Of a stretch of 64,000 bases of DNA, positions 55,252 through 64,000 are shown in pieces. A model generated the notes under the pieces. It was not told where the DNA came from. It did no database searches and worked only from the letters and a program-made list of their open reading frames with translations. A program made the translations under genes and the position numbers. Position 1 is the first letter of the stretch; every line of letters starts with the position of its first letter. Source of the DNA: Sedimentitalea nanhaiensis DSM 24252 (lineage in GTDB: Bacteria; Pseudomonadota; Alphaproteobacteria; Rhodobacterales; Rhodobacteraceae); NCBI RefSeq assembly GCF_000473225.1, contig NZ_KI421509.1, positions 3,366,868 to 3,430,867 on the forward strand, written 5' to 3'.

Positions 55252-56100
55252 ATGCGCAGTTTTGCGGGGCGTATCGCAGCAGTGACACTGGCAGGGGTTT
55301 TGGCCCTTGGGCCGGTTTCTCTGGCTGCGCAGGATCAGCAGACTCTGGCGGATATCCGTCAGGAGCTGACAGTGTTGTATGTCGAAGTGCAGAAACTCAA
55401 GCGCGAACTGTCTACCACCGGCACGGCGGGCGGTACGCTGTCCGGGTCCAGTGTACTGGACCGGGTCAGCGCGTTCGAGGCGGAGCTGCAGCGCCTGACC
55501 GCCCAGTCCGAACAGCTTGAGAACCGGATCAACCGCGTGGTGACTGACGGCACCAACCGGATCGGTGATCTGGAATTCCGGCTGGTAGAACTGGAAGGGG
55601 GCGATGTCAGCAAGCTGGGCGAGACCACGACACTGGGCGGTCAGACTACGGCCACCGCAGCGCCCGTGCCCGCAGTCCCGACCCCACCGCAACCGGTGTT
55701 GGAAACCGGAGAGCTCGCGGTGGGAGAGGAGGCCGATTTCAAGGCGGCCATCGCTGCGATGGAAGAGGGGGACAATGTCCGGGCCGCAGACCTGTTCGCG
55801 CAGTTCAATACCGCCTATCCCGGCAGTCCATTATCCGCGCAGGCCGAACTGAACCGGGGCCGGGCGCTGGACGCGATGGGCGACACCCGCGAGGCGGCGC
55901 GTGCCTATCTGGCCAGCTTTACCGCCAATACCACCGGGGCCGAGGCCCCCACGGCCCTGTATGAGCTGGGTGCGGCTCTGGGGCGGCTGGGGCAGAAGGA
56001 TCAGGCCTGTGTCACGCTGGGTGAGGTGTCGGCCCGGTTCCCGACCGCCGATGCGGTGAACTCGGCGCGTCAGGAAATGGACACCCTGGGCTGCTCTTGA
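55252..56100 (+). CDS. cpoB: Cell division coordinator CpoB (YbgF)
   Basis: 282 residues, periplasmic. Signal peptide ending SLAAQ, then a coiled coil (QQTLADIRQELTVLYVEVQK and VSAFEAELQRLTAQSEQLEN) that trimerises, a Thr/Pro linker, and a C-terminal TPR region (DFKAAIAAMEEGDNVRAADL, GDTREAARAYLASF, LGRLGQKDQACVTL). In E. coli CpoB links Tol–Pal with PBP1B at division. Starts one base after the pal stop. Confidence 0.93.
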   Translation: MRSFAGRIAAVTLAGVLALGPVSLAAQDQQTLADIRQELTVLYVEVQKLKRELSTTGTAGGTLSGSSVLDRVSAFEAELQRLTAQSEQLENRINRVVTDGTNRIGDLEFRLVELEGGDVSKLGETTTLGGQTTATAAPVPAVPTPPQPVLETGELAVGEEADFKAAIAAMEEGDNVRAADLFAQFNTAYPGSPLSAQAELNRGRALDAMGDTREAARAYLASFTANTTGAEAPTALYELGAALGRLGQKDQACVTLGEVSARFPTADAVNSARQEMDTLGCS

Positions 56101-57350
56101 CGCTTTCGGATGCCGATATCCTGGTTCGTGTCCGGGCCAGGCTTGGCGATACGCCCCCGGCGCGTATAGGGGTTGCGGTCTCCGGCGGGGGTGATTCGGT
56201 CGCTCTGATGCACATATTGTCACGCTGTTTCGACGCCGGGACGGTTCAGTTGCATGTGGCAACAGTCGATCACGGGTTGCGCTCCGAAGCCGCAGTCGAG
56301 GCCCAGGCCGTGGCGCAACTGGCCGGGCAAATGGGCCTGCCCCACAACACATTGCACTGGACCGGTTGGAACCACAGCGGAAATTTGCAGGATCAGGCGC
56401 GAAAAGCACGATACAGGCTGTTGCACGAATGGGCGGAGCCGCTGAACCTGGACATGGTTGCTCTGGGGCACACGGCGGACGATCAGGCCGAGACGGTCCT
56501 GATGCGACTGGCGCGCGCGTCGGGCGTGGATGGTCTTGCCGCGATGCCGATGCAGTGCACGCTGTTCGGTCTGAAGGTAATCCGCCCGCTGCTGGACCTG
56601 ACGCGTCAGGATCTGCGCGACTATCTGACGGGACATGACATCGGGTGGGCCGAAGATCCGTCAAACGACGACACCCGGTTTGACCGGGTCCGGGCGCGTG
56701 CCGCCCTGGCGCTATTGGAGCCGCTGGGGTTGACCGCGCAGGCGCTAGTGGATGTGGCCGGCAACATGGCCGACGCCCGCGCCGCGTTGGATCACGCCAC
56801 CCATCGGGCGGCATGTGAGCTGATGCAGATCGATGGCGGTGATATTGTATTGGACGCACACGGGGTAAGGAAGCTGCCAACTGAAATTGCGCGGCGGCTG
56901 CTGGTAGGAGCGATCTGCTGGATTGGTGGCGCACAGCATCCCCCCCGACGGGCACCGGTGCTGGATGCGTTGGCGGCAATCCGGGCCGGGCGCGGGATGA
57001 CGTTGGCAGGCTGTCGCCTGCTGTGCGGCGGCTCTACGATCCGGCTCTGCCGCGAATATGCCGCAGTGCGTGATCTGCGGGTTCCGGCAAGGCACTGTTG
57101 GGACCGGCGCTGGCGGCTGATCGGCGAACCCGAACCCGAATCCTGTCTGGCCGCTTTGGGTCCCAAGGGATTGGCGCAATGCCCCGATTGGCGGGCCGCC
57201 GGGCGCCCCCGTGCCGCCTTGATGGCGACTCCGGGCCTGTGGCATGGGGGGCGTCTGATTGCCGCGCCACTGGCCGGTTGGCCGCAAGGTTGGCAGATAC
57301 AGATGTCCGGCAGCAGGGACACATTCCTTTCATCGCTATTATCGCATTGA
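56097..57350 (+). CDS. tilS: tRNA(Ile)-lysidine synthetase
   Basis: 417 residues from a TTG that overlaps the cpoB stop. ATP-pyrophosphatase (N-type) P-loop [16 protein letters not shown] at residues 24–39, then [20 protein letters not shown] and RFDRVRAR. It converts the wobble C of tRNA-Ile(CAU) into lysidine so it reads AUA. The C-terminal substrate domain ([16 protein letters not shown] onward) is compact. Functionally this couples to isoleucine decoding like ileS, though they are 20 kb apart. Confidence 0.92.
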   Translation: MTLSDADILVRVRARLGDTPPARIGVAVSGGGDSVALMHILSRCFDAGTVQLHVATVDHGLRSEAAVEAQAVAQLAGQMGLPHNTLHWTGWNHSGNLQDQARKARYRLLHEWAEPLNLDMVALGHTADDQAETVLMRLARASGVDGLAAMPMQCTLFGLKVIRPLLDLTRQDLRDYLTGHDIGWAEDPSNDDTRFDRVRARAALALLEPLGLTAQALVDVAGNMADARAALDHATHRAACELMQIDGGDIVLDAHGVRKLPTEIARRLLVGAICWIGGAQHPPRRAPVLDALAAIRAGRGMTLAGCRLLCGGSTIRLCREYAAVRDLRVPARHCWDRRWRLIGEPEPESCLAALGPKGLAQCPDWRAAGRPRAALMATPGLWHGGRLIAAPLAGWPQGWQIQMSGSRDTFLSSLLSH

Positions 57351-57385
57351 ACCTGCGCGTTTCCTCTCTATTTTAAGAGGCAAGC

Positions 57386-57407
57386 GGGCGGCAAAGCTTT
57401 GCCGCCC
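57386..57407 (+). promoter_or_regulatory. Perfect 22-base palindrome before ftsH
   Basis: GGGCGGCAAAG joined directly to CTTTGCCGCCC, 20 bases before the ftsH start, followed by TGTATTTAGGAGAG. A smaller stem, CCTCT/AGAGG (57363–57380), lies just upstream. Either a tilS terminator with a short U-stretch, or a 5' structure that modulates ftsH translation. Confidence 0.6.
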
Positions 57408-57426
57408 TGTATTTAGGAGAGTTCCC

Positions 57427-59340
57427 TTGGGAAATGCACGCAATATAGCCTTTTGGGTCGTCCTGTTCCTGTTGATCCTTGCACTGTTCAACCTGTTCAG
57501 CGGTCCGGGCGGAACGATGCAAAGCCGTGAAATTCCATATTCGCAATTCGTTACCTCGGTCGAAAGCGGCGAGGTCAGTCAGGTTACCCTGGATGGCGAA
57601 CAGATTCGTTTCCGCGGCGCTGACGGCGGCGACTATATGGCCGTCAAACCTGCGGATGCCGCGATCACCGACTTGCTGATTGCCAATGAAATACCGGTGC
57701 GGGCCGAAAAGCAGGAGCAATCCGGCTTTCAGTCGTTCCTGATGACCCTGCTGCCTTTCCTGCTTTTGATTGGTGTCTGGGTTTATTTCATGAACCGCAT
57801 GCAGGGCGGAGGCAAAGGCGGCGCGATGGGATTTGGCAAGTCCAAGGCCAAGATGCTGACCGAAAAGCACGGCCGCGTGACCTTTGACGATGTTGCGGGC
57901 ATTGACGAAGCCAAGGAAGAGTTGGAAGAGATCGTCGAATTCCTGCGTAATCCGCAGAAATTCAGCCGTCTGGGCGGTAAGATACCCAAGGGCGCATTGC
58001 TGGTGGGGCCTCCGGGGACCGGTAAGACGTTGTTGGCGCGGGCAATCGCGGGTGAGGCGGGTGTGCCGTTTTTCACCATTTCCGGTTCGGATTTCGTGGA
58101 GATGTTTGTCGGTGTCGGTGCGTCCCGCGTGCGCGATATGTTCGAACAGGCCAAAAAGAACGCGCCCTGCATCGTCTTCATCGACGAGATTGACGCCGTG
58201 GGCCGCCATCGTGGTGCCGGCTATGGCGGTGGCAATGACGAGCGCGAGCAGACCCTGAACCAGCTGCTGGTTGAAATGGACGGGTTTGAGGCCAACGAAG
58301 GTGTCATCATCCTGGCCGCGACCAACCGCAAGGACGTGCTGGACCCCGCATTGCTGCGTCCGGGACGCTTTGACCGTCAGGTCACTGTGGCCAACCCCGA
58401 TATCAAGGGGCGCGAAAAAATCCTGGGCGTTCACGCCCGCAAGACTCCGCTGGGTCCGGATGTCGATTTGCGGATCATTGCACGCGGCACGCCGGGGTTC
58501 TCGGGGGCTGATCTGGCCAACCTTGTGAACGAGGCGGCGCTGATGGCGGCACGTGTCGGACGACGCTTTGTCACGATGGAAGATTTCGAGAACGCCAAGG
58601 ACAAGGTCATGATGGGGGCCGAGCGCCGCAGCATGGTTTTGACCGCCGAACAAAAGGAAAAGACCGCCTATCACGAAGCGGGCCACGCGGTTGTCGGGAT
58701 GAACCTGCCGGAATGCGATCCTGTCTATAAGGCCACAATTATCCCGCGTGGCGGTGCGCTGGGTATGGTGGTGTCCTTGCCGGAAATCGATCGGCTGAAC
58801 TGGCACAAATCCGAATGCGAACAAAAGCTGGCCATGACCATGGCGGGCAAGGCCGCAGAAATCCTGAAATGGGGCGAAGGCAACGTTTCCAACGGCCCGG
58901 CCGGTGATATCCAGCAGGCAAGCGCCTTGGCCCGTGCCATGGTATTGCGCTGGGGAATGTCGGAAAAGGTCGGCAACATCGACTATGCCGAGGCGCACGA
59001 AGGCTATTCCGGCCAGACCCCCGGGTTCTCTGTCTCGGCTCATACCAAAGAGCTGATCGAAGAAGAGGTCAAACGGTTCATCGAAGAGGCGTATGCGCGT
59101 GCTTACGGTATCCTTCAGGACAAATCCGAGGAGTGGGAGCGCTTGGCGCAGGGCTTGCTGGAATATGAGACCCTGACCGGGGACGAAATCAAGCGGGTGA
59201 TGGCGGGCGATCCGCCGAATGTGGACGACGGCGACGATACATCGGATGAGGGCAGTGCACCCAGCGTGACGGCGATCCCGAAAACCAAGCCCAAGAAATC
59301 GCCGCCCGAAGGCGGGATGGAGCCTGAACCTAGCGTTTGA
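57427..59340 (+). CDS. ftsH: ATP-dependent zinc metalloprotease FtsH
   Basis: 637 residues from a TTG at 57427 after AGGAGAG. Two membrane helices (about 5–24 and 103–122) flank a periplasmic domain; the AAA+ domain has Walker A GPPGTGKT (194–201), Walker [13 protein letters not shown] and the second region of homology [20 protein letters not shown]; the protease site is HEAGH (416–420). It degrades misfolded membrane proteins and short-lived regulators. The C-terminus is Pro/Lys/Glu-rich. Starting upstream at 57259 would disrupt the first helix. Confidence 0.97.
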   Translation: MGNARNIAFWVVLFLLILALFNLFSGPGGTMQSREIPYSQFVTSVESGEVSQVTLDGEQIRFRGADGGDYMAVKPADAAITDLLIANEIPVRAEKQEQSGFQSFLMTLLPFLLLIGVWVYFMNRMQGGGKGGAMGFGKSKAKMLTEKHGRVTFDDVAGIDEAKEELEEIVEFLRNPQKFSRLGGKIPKGALLVGPPGTGKTLLARAIAGEAGVPFFTISGSDFVEMFVGVGASRVRDMFEQAKKNAPCIVFIDEIDAVGRHRGAGYGGGNDEREQTLNQLLVEMDGFEANEGVIILAATNRKDVLDPALLRPGRFDRQVTVANPDIKGREKILGVHARKTPLGPDVDLRIIARGTPGFSGADLANLVNEAALMAARVGRRFVTMEDFENAKDKVMMGAERRSMVLTAEQKEKTAYHEAGHAVVGMNLPECDPVYKATIIPRGGALGMVVSLPEIDRLNWHKSECEQKLAMTMAGKAAEILKWGEGNVSNGPAGDIQQASALARAMVLRWGMSEKVGNIDYAEAHEGYSGQTPGFSVSAHTKELIEEEVKRFIEEAYARAYGILQDKSEEWERLAQGLLEYETLTGDEIKRVMAGDPPNVDDGDDTSDEGSAPSVTAIPKTKPKKSPPEGGMEPEPSV

Positions 59341-59365
59341 ATTCAGGTACATATTGATCTGATAT

Positions 59366-59403
59366 CGCCCGAAGTGTGAACCGCGCTTCGGGCGTTTCCT
59401 TTT
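59366..59403 (+). terminator. Strong intrinsic terminator after ftsH
   Basis: CGCCCGAAG (59366–59374) and CTTCGGGCG (59386–59394), perfect 9-bp stem, 11-base loop, followed by TTTCCTTTT. It closes the Tol–Pal/tilS/ftsH block. Confidence 0.88.
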
Positions 59404-59488
59404 CATCTGGTTCTCCACGGCCAGGATAGGTATGGTTCGTATCGGCGATGGCGCAAAGCTTGCGCCGCGGATGGGCACGGGAAAGCGT

Positions 59489-60067
59489 ATGGCTGAGCTC
59501 AGAAAGACCGGGTTTGTCGGTGAAATCGTCTGGCTTGGGCATATTCCGGTCGATGGTGGGTCGCTGCGATCCAGTTCCCGGGACAGGCTGGATTTGCAGT
59601 TTGGCGGCGTCGAAGGCGAACGGCATCATGGCCTTCAGCGCCCCTCCTGCGCGCGGGTGACCAACCTCTATCCGCGCGGTACGCAAATCGTGAACAGCCG
59701 CCAACTCAGCATTCTGTCTGCCGAAGAACTCGCGGCAATCGCCACCGCTATGGGATTGTCCGATCTGGACCCCGGACTGCTTGGCGCATCAATGGTGCTG
59801 CGCGGGATCGGGGATTTTTCGCATGTTCCACCGGCTTCGCGGCTGCAGGCCCCTTCGGGTGCGGTCGTGACCGTGGATCTGGAAAATGGCCCCTGTGTCT
59901 TTCCGGGCCGTGAGATCGAAGCCGAATTTCCAGGTCATGGCAAACTGTTCAAACCTGCGGCGCGGAATCGCCGTGGCGTAACGGCCTGGGTCGAATGCCC
60001 CGGTGTCCTGGCCCTCGGAGACCGCTTGTGCCTCTTCGTTCCCGATCAGGCCGCCTGGTCGCCCTGA
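59489..60067 (+). CDS. MOSC domain-containing protein
   Basis: 192 residues, the β-barrel MOSC fold found at the C-terminus of molybdenum-cofactor sulfurases. [50 protein letters not shown] and [19 protein letters not shown] contain the conserved Arg/Cys (C of NGPC) expected to carry sulfur. Substrate unknown; members act in molybdoenzyme or reductive detoxification reactions. ATG 59489 is preferred over 59432 as the extra residues are not family-like. Confidence 0.85.
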   Translation: MAELRKTGFVGEIVWLGHIPVDGGSLRSSSRDRLDLQFGGVEGERHHGLQRPSCARVTNLYPRGTQIVNSRQLSILSAEELAAIATAMGLSDLDPGLLGASMVLRGIGDFSHVPPASRLQAPSGAVVTVDLENGPCVFPGREIEAEFPGHGKLFKPAARNRRGVTAWVECPGVLALGDRLCLFVPDQAAWSP

Positions 60068-60243
60068 ACCCCGCGCGGGCCGGTTTCCGATCCGCGACCG
60101 TGCGCGCCGATATTGATGCTGGGGAATGCGTTGGGTCGCGCGACGACGCATCGCGATGCGGAAATGTCGGATTCCGGCGTTGTCTTTGTCCGGAGGACGG
60201 TTACCCAAGAGACAATAGAAAACAGCCAGCCGGGAATCCAGCA

Positions 60244-61920
60244 ATGCCCTTTAAGAGCGACATAGAGATAGCGCGAGGCGCGGTTAAGTTACCGATCGTG
60301 GAGATTGGTGGCAAGGTGGGGATCGGGAGTGACGATCTTTTGCCGTACGGGCATGACAAGGCGAAGGTGAGCCAGGGTTTTATCGACAGCGTTCAGGGGA
60401 ATGCGAGCGGCAAGCTGATCCTGGTGACGGCGATCAACCCGACGCCTGCGGGCGAGGGCAAGACGACGACGACGGTTGGTCTGGGGGACGGTCTGAACCG
60501 GATCGGCAAGAAGGCGATGATCTGCATCCGCGAGGCGTCCCTGGGTCCGAACTTCGGCATGAAGGGCGGGGCCGCGGGTGGCGGTCAGGCGCAGGTTGTG
60601 CCGATGGAGGACATGAACCTGCATTTCACCGGCGATTTTCACGCCATCACCAGCGCGCACAGCCTGCTGAGCGCGATGATCGACAACCACATCTACTGGG
60701 GCAACGAGCTGGGCATCGACACCCGCCGGGTGGTGTGGCGCCGGGTGGTGGACATGAACGACCGGGCGCTGCGCCAGATCACGGCGTCTCTGGGCGGGGT
60801 GTCCAACGGCTTTCCGCGCGAGGCGGGGTTCGACATCACCGTGGCGTCCGAGGTGATGGCGATCCTGTGCCTGGCCAACGACCTTGGGGATCTGGAAAAG
60901 CGGCTGGGGGACATCATCGTGGCGTATCGGCGCGACAAGACGCCGGTCTATGCGCGTGACATCAAGGCCGACGGGGCGATGACGGTGCTGCTCAAGGACG
61001 CGATGCAGCCCAATCTGGTGCAGACGCTGGAGAACAACCCGGCGTTTGTGCATGGCGGCCCCTTCGCCAATATCGCCCATGGCTGCAACTCGGTGATCGC
61101 GACCAAGACGGCGCTGAAGATTTCCGATTATGTGGTCACCGAGGCGGGTTTCGGCGCCGATCTGGGAGCCGAGAAGTTCATGAACATCAAGTGCCGCAAG
61201 GCCGGGATCGCGCCGTCGGCGGTGGTCGTGGTGGCGACGGTGCGGGCGATGAAGATGAACGGCGGCGTGGCCAAGGCGGATCTGGGGGCGGAAAATGTCG
61301 CGGCGGTGCGCGCCGGCTGCGCCAATCTGGGACGGCATATCGAAAATGTTAAGTCCTTTGGCGTACCGGTGGTGGTGGCGATCAACCATTTTGTCACCGA
61401 CACCGATGCCGAGGTGGCGGCGGTGAAGGATTACGTGACCAGCCACGGCTCGCAGGCGGTGCTGAGCCGGCACTGGGAACTGGGCGGCGAAGGGGCCGAG
61501 GATCTGGCCCGCAAGGTGGTCGAGATCGTCGATGCCGGTCAGGCGAATTTCTCGCCGATCTACCCGGACGAGATGGGACTTTTCGACAAGATCGAAACCA
61601 TCGCCAAGCGGATCTACCGCGCCGATGAGGTGCTGGCGGATGCCAAGATCCGCACCCAGCTGCGCGACTGGGAGGCGGCGGGCTATGGCCACCTGCCGGT
61701 GTGCATGGCCAAAACGCAATACAGCTTTACCACCGACCCGAACCGGCGCGGGGCACCCACCGGGCATTCGGTGCCGGTGCGCGAAGTGCGCCTGAGCGCG
61801 GGGGCGGGGTTTGTGGTGGTGGTCTGCGGCGAGATCATGACCATGCCCGGCCTGCCCAGAACCCCCAGCGCCGAAAACATCCGCCTCAACTCCGACGGCC
61901 AGATCGAAGGCCTGTTTTAG
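60244..61920 (+). CDS. fhs: Formate–tetrahydrofolate ligase
   Basis: 558 residues. It makes 10-formyl-THF from formate, ATP and THF. The ATP site [40 protein letters not shown] and the folate region [20 protein letters not shown] are canonical. In Roseobacters Fhs with FolD recycles formate in C1 metabolism of methylated compounds such as DMSP. GC bias is high, with stronger C/G third positions than flanks. ATG 60244 follows CGGGAATCCAGC. Confidence 0.97.
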   Translation: MPFKSDIEIARGAVKLPIVEIGGKVGIGSDDLLPYGHDKAKVSQGFIDSVQGNASGKLILVTAINPTPAGEGKTTTTVGLGDGLNRIGKKAMICIREASLGPNFGMKGGAAGGGQAQVVPMEDMNLHFTGDFHAITSAHSLLSAMIDNHIYWGNELGIDTRRVVWRRVVDMNDRALRQITASLGGVSNGFPREAGFDITVASEVMAILCLANDLGDLEKRLGDIIVAYRRDKTPVYARDIKADGAMTVLLKDAMQPNLVQTLENNPAFVHGGPFANIAHGCNSVIATKTALKISDYVVTEAGFGADLGAEKFMNIKCRKAGIAPSAVVVVATVRAMKMNGGVAKADLGAENVAAVRAGCANLGRHIENVKSFGVPVVVAINHFVTDTDAEVAAVKDYVTSHGSQAVLSRHWELGGEGAEDLARKVVEIVDAGQANFSPIYPDEMGLFDKIETIAKRIYRADEVLADAKIRTQLRDWEAAGYGHLPVCMAKTQYSFTTDPNRRGAPTGHSVPVREVRLSAGAGFVVVVCGEIMTMPGLPRTPSAENIRLNSDGQIEGLF

Positions 61921-61940
61921 GGAGCGCCGGTCAAAACGGG

Positions 61941-61983
61941 GTGGGGTATAGGGGGTCTTGCCTGCAAGACCTGCGGACCCCAC
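61941..61983 (+). other. Nested inverted repeats after fhs
   Basis: GTGGGGT (61941–61947) pairs with ACCCCAC (61977–61983), enclosing GGTCTTG/CAAGACC (61954–61960, 61965–61971). A stable hairpin 20 bases after fhs without U-run; probably a 3'-end stabiliser or Rho-assisted terminator. Confidence 0.4.
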
Positions 61984-62105
61984 ACCGCGAAAATGGCGCA
62001 CAAAGGGGTGGGTCCGCGCAACGGTGTCTCCGGGATCTGCTGGCACGCCCCGCGCCATGCGGATACAAGCGGCCCGGACAGACAACCGGACCGCAGGAGC
62101 CAGAG

Positions 62106-62417
62106 ATGAACCAGCCGGACGCCCAATCCCCCGCCGACTGTGCCGATATGGGGTCGGTGCGGGCGCAGATCGACCGGCTGGACGCAGACCTGGTGCAACT
62201 GCTGGCGCAGCGTGCGGGCTATATCGACCGGGCAGCCGAGCTGAAGGCGGCCAATGGCTGGCCGGCGCGGATCCCGGAGCGGGTCGAGCAGGTGATCGCG
62301 AACGCGCGCGCCGCGGCCGGGCAGGCGGGATTGGATCCGGCGCTGGCCGAGGCGCTGTGGCAGGTGCTGGTAGAGTGGTCGATCGTCCGTGAGGCGCGGA
62401 CCATCCCCGAGAATTGA
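62106..62417 (+). CDS. Chorismate mutase (AroQ-type)
   Basis: 103 residues, all-helical. [20 protein letters not shown] is the conserved first helix; [20 protein letters not shown] contains the Lys and the Arg-x-x-Gln/Glu pattern; [15 protein letters not shown] is the last helix. It would convert chorismate to prephenate, or, as in the closely similar PchB, act as isochorismate pyruvate-lyase. Sited between fhs and folD, GCAGGAGCC before the ATG. The chorismate-to-folate link to pabB is metabolic only. Confidence 0.88.
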   Translation: MNQPDAQSPADCADMGSVRAQIDRLDADLVQLLAQRAGYIDRAAELKAANGWPARIPERVEQVIANARAAAGQAGLDPALAEALWQVLVEWSIVREARTIPEN

Positions 62418-62470
62418 CAGATCCCGGGCGCGGTAACCCGCCCTGCGGCAAAGCGAAAGAGGAACAGGAC

Positions 62471-63364
62471 ATGACAGCGACGATCATCGACGGCAAGGCC
62501 TTTGCGGCCAAGGTGCGGGGCCAGGTGGCCGAGCAGGTGGCGCGGTTGAAGGCGGATCACGGTCTCATCCCGGGGCTGGCGGTGGTGCTGGTGGGCGCGG
62601 ACCCGGCCAGCGAGGTCTATGTGCGCTCAAAGGGCAAGATGACAGTCGAGGTCGGGATGAACAGCTTTGAGCACAAGCTTGCGGCCGACACCTCCGAGGC
62701 AGATCTTCTGGCGTTGATCGATAAGTTGAACAATGACCCGCAAGTCAATGGTATCCTTGTTCAATTGCCTTTGCCGGATCATCTGAACGAAGACCTGGTG
62801 ATCAATTCCATCGCGCCCCAAAAGGATGTGGACGGGTTCCACATCAGCAATGTGGGGCTGTTGGGAACGGGGCAGAAATCGATGGTGCCCTGCACGCCGC
62901 TGGGCTGCCTGATGATGTTGCGCGCGCACCATGGATCCCTGTCGGGCCTGGACGCGGTGGTGATCGGGCGTTCCAATATCGTGGGCAAACCGATGGCGCA
63001 GCTGCTGCTGGGCGACAGCTGTACGGTGACCGTCGCGCACAGCCGCACCAGGGATCTGCCCGCCGTGGTGCGCCGCGCCGACATCGTGGTCGCCGCCGTG
63101 GGGCGCGCACAGATGGTTCCCGGCGACTGGATCAAACCTGGCGCCACGGTGATCGACGTGGGCATCAACCGGATCGAAAAGGACGGGGGCGGCACCCGGC
63201 TGGTCGGCGACGTCGACTATGACAGCTGCGCCGCCGTGGCCGGCGCCATCACCCCCGTCCCCGGCGGCGTAGGCCCCATGACCATCGCCTGCCTCCTCGC
63301 CAACACCCTCACCGCAACCTGCAGAGACAACAATATCCCAGAAACAACTGGCCTGACGGCTTAG
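62471..63364 (+). CDS. folD: Methylenetetrahydrofolate dehydrogenase/cyclohydrolase
   Basis: 297 residues, bifunctional. [20 protein letters not shown] contains the catalytic Lys of Y-x-x-x-[30 protein letters not shown] and CTPLGCL are folate contacts; [18 protein letters not shown] is the NADP fold and [17 protein letters not shown] the end block. Together with Fhs it interconverts formate- and methylene-THF. Ends with a four-base overlap of the converging thioesterase gene. Confidence 0.97.
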   Translation: MTATIIDGKAFAAKVRGQVAEQVARLKADHGLIPGLAVVLVGADPASEVYVRSKGKMTVEVGMNSFEHKLAADTSEADLLALIDKLNNDPQVNGILVQLPLPDHLNEDLVINSIAPQKDVDGFHISNVGLLGTGQKSMVPCTPLGCLMMLRAHHGSLSGLDAVVIGRSNIVGKPMAQLLLGDSCTVTVAHSRTRDLPAVVRRADIVVAAVGRAQMVPGDWIKPGATVIDVGINRIEKDGGGTRLVGDVDYDSCAAVAGAITPVPGGVGPMTIACLLANTLTATCRDNNIPETTGLTA

Positions 63365-63801
63365 GTGGTAGAGATTGCGACCGGCACCATCGTGCCCATC
63401 AATACCGCCACCAGGGTTTCGGTATCGCCGTCGACGGCATGAACTTCGGCGGAAACGATCATCAGGCGGCGGCCGGGCTTGATGACCCGCCCGGTGGCGC
63501 GCAGGAAGTCACCCTTTCCGGGGGCCAATAAATTAATTTTGATTTCAGCGGTCATGACCTCTTGATCCGCAGGCATCAAAGTCAGGGCTGAATAGCCCGC
63601 GGCAGAGTCGCCAAGTGCAAAGGTCAGCCCGGCATGGGCGAATCCGTGCTGCTGGCTGGTCGAGGGCTGCAAGGGGGCGGTAATCACAACCTGGCCTTGA
63701 GCGACCGACGCGACCCGGGCGCCAAATGTCGCCATCAGCCCCTGTTGGCTGAAACTTGCGCAGATCCGGCGGCTGACAGCGTGTGCATTGTTTTCAGACA
63801 T
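63361..63801 (-). CDS. PaaI-type hotdog thioesterase
   Basis: 146 residues. [20 protein letters not shown] is the substrate loop with the catalytic-type Asp/Ser of PaaI family thioesterases; [20 protein letters not shown] and [20 protein letters not shown] complete the hotdog. Acts on acyl- or aryl-CoA thioesters; natural substrate unknown. Tail-to-tail with folD. Confidence 0.9.
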   Translation of the reverse strand: MSENNAHAVSRRICASFSQQGLMATFGARVASVAQGQVVITAPLQPSTSQQHGFAHAGLTFALGDSAAGYSALTLMPADQEVMTAEIKINLLAPGKGDFLRATGRVIKPGRRLMIVSAEVHAVDGDTETLVAVLMGTMVPVAISTT

Positions 63802-63932
63802 TTATTTCCCTATTCTTGGGTCCATAATTGCGCAAAGGGGTAAGGGATGCGCATTGGTCTCGCGATTGATGGCGTATACACTTTAAAGTAGATTGGACGC
63901 GGTGCAGAAATGAAATTTTTGACAGCTTCCGA

Positions 63933-64000
63933 ATGATCAAGCCCATCAAAGAAAGTTATAAAGCGCTGCTCACGTGGCGCAACTTGGGCCTTCTGGGCCT
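63933..64000 (+). CDS. Start of an unidentified gene (truncated by window end)
   Basis: ATG 63933 opens a frame MIKPIKESYKALLTWRNLGL that runs off the window. The sequence is too short to name. The 130 bases before it (63802–63932) are AT-rich and probably contain its promoter; TTAAAG at 63881 could be part of it. Confidence 0.4.
   Translation, partial: MIKPIKESYKALLTWRNLGLLG

Noticed and set aside
57373-59478. A minus-strand 701-codon frame opposite ftsH
   Set aside because: It even runs across the ftsH terminator; antisense shadow only.
60289-62511. A minus-strand 740-codon frame opposite fhs and the chorismate mutase gene
   Set aside because: Spans two real genes on the other strand and is extremely His/Arg-rich; GC-bias artefact.
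63847-63891. 14-codon ORF near the window end as a second leader peptide
   Set aside because: MRIGLAIDGVYTLK shows no codon bias toward one amino acid and no hairpin follows.

Overview
The window is a gene-dense, GC-rich chromosomal segment of an alphaproteobacterium, almost certainly order Rhodobacterales (Roseobacter-like Rhodobacteraceae). The basis is the ruvCAB–(unknown)–ybgC–tolQRAB–pal–cpoB–tilS–ftsH order, a VPLPA-CTERM protein, a DUF1467 gene beside methylmalonyl-CoA epimerase, a DUF1127 protein, a tandem glycine riboswitch before gcvTHP, and two copies of a short intergenic motif that I know from this family. Genus cannot be named from the sequence alone. I see no rRNA, tRNA, CRISPR array, insertion sequence or prophage.

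Layout. 0–9 kb: Lrp/AsnC regulator, a Hint-domain protein, the minus-strand lgt–midA–pgeF operon, divergent ubiK, a YbjN protein, a proC–csaA-like–2-hydroxyacid dehydrogenase operon, and a long KAS III-type ketosynthase. 9–11.2 kb: a small accessory patch with a broken BrnA-like gene, a one-domain ParB-like protein, and an unrecognised coupled pair (small Cys/Pro-rich secreted peptide plus four-helix membrane protein). 11.2–18.4 kb: carB, pabB–pabC, aspS. 18.5–23.5 kb: a DUF1800–DUF1501 pair, a GNAT, a receiver-domain protein coupled to an overlooked 42-residue membrane protein, methylmalonyl-CoA epimerase and DUF1467. 23.7–29.7 kb: DUF2855 and the riboswitch-controlled glycine cleavage operon. 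29.9–35.8 kb: small lipoprotein, truA, a ycjX–GNAT–ycjF operon, a frameshifted SAM methyltransferase and a VIT1/CCC1 transporter.

35.8–46.6 kb: ileS preceded by a short isoleucine-codon-rich leader ORF, EamA exporter, VPLPA-CTERM protein, ogt, a Gre-like factor, a YeeE/YedE sulfur transporter, an MFS and a MATE transporter, prmA. 46.6–47.4 kb: a decayed gene and DUF1127. 47.7–59.4 kb: Holliday-junction and cell-envelope (Tol–Pal) block ending with ftsH. 59.4–64 kb: MOSC protein, fhs, a chorismate mutase, folD, a PaaI-type thioesterase and the start of an unidentified gene.

Functional links: the glycine cleavage system, fhs and folD all feed or use tetrahydrofolate-bound C1 units, and pabB/pabC supply the p-aminobenzoate part of folate. 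Lgt plus the lipoproteins, Tol–Pal and FtsH form an envelope theme. The most interesting undescribed items are the Ile leader upstream of ileS, the secreted-peptide/membrane-protein pair at 9996–11200, the C8-tract frameshift at 34265–34272, and the 42-residue membrane protein at 21794–21922.
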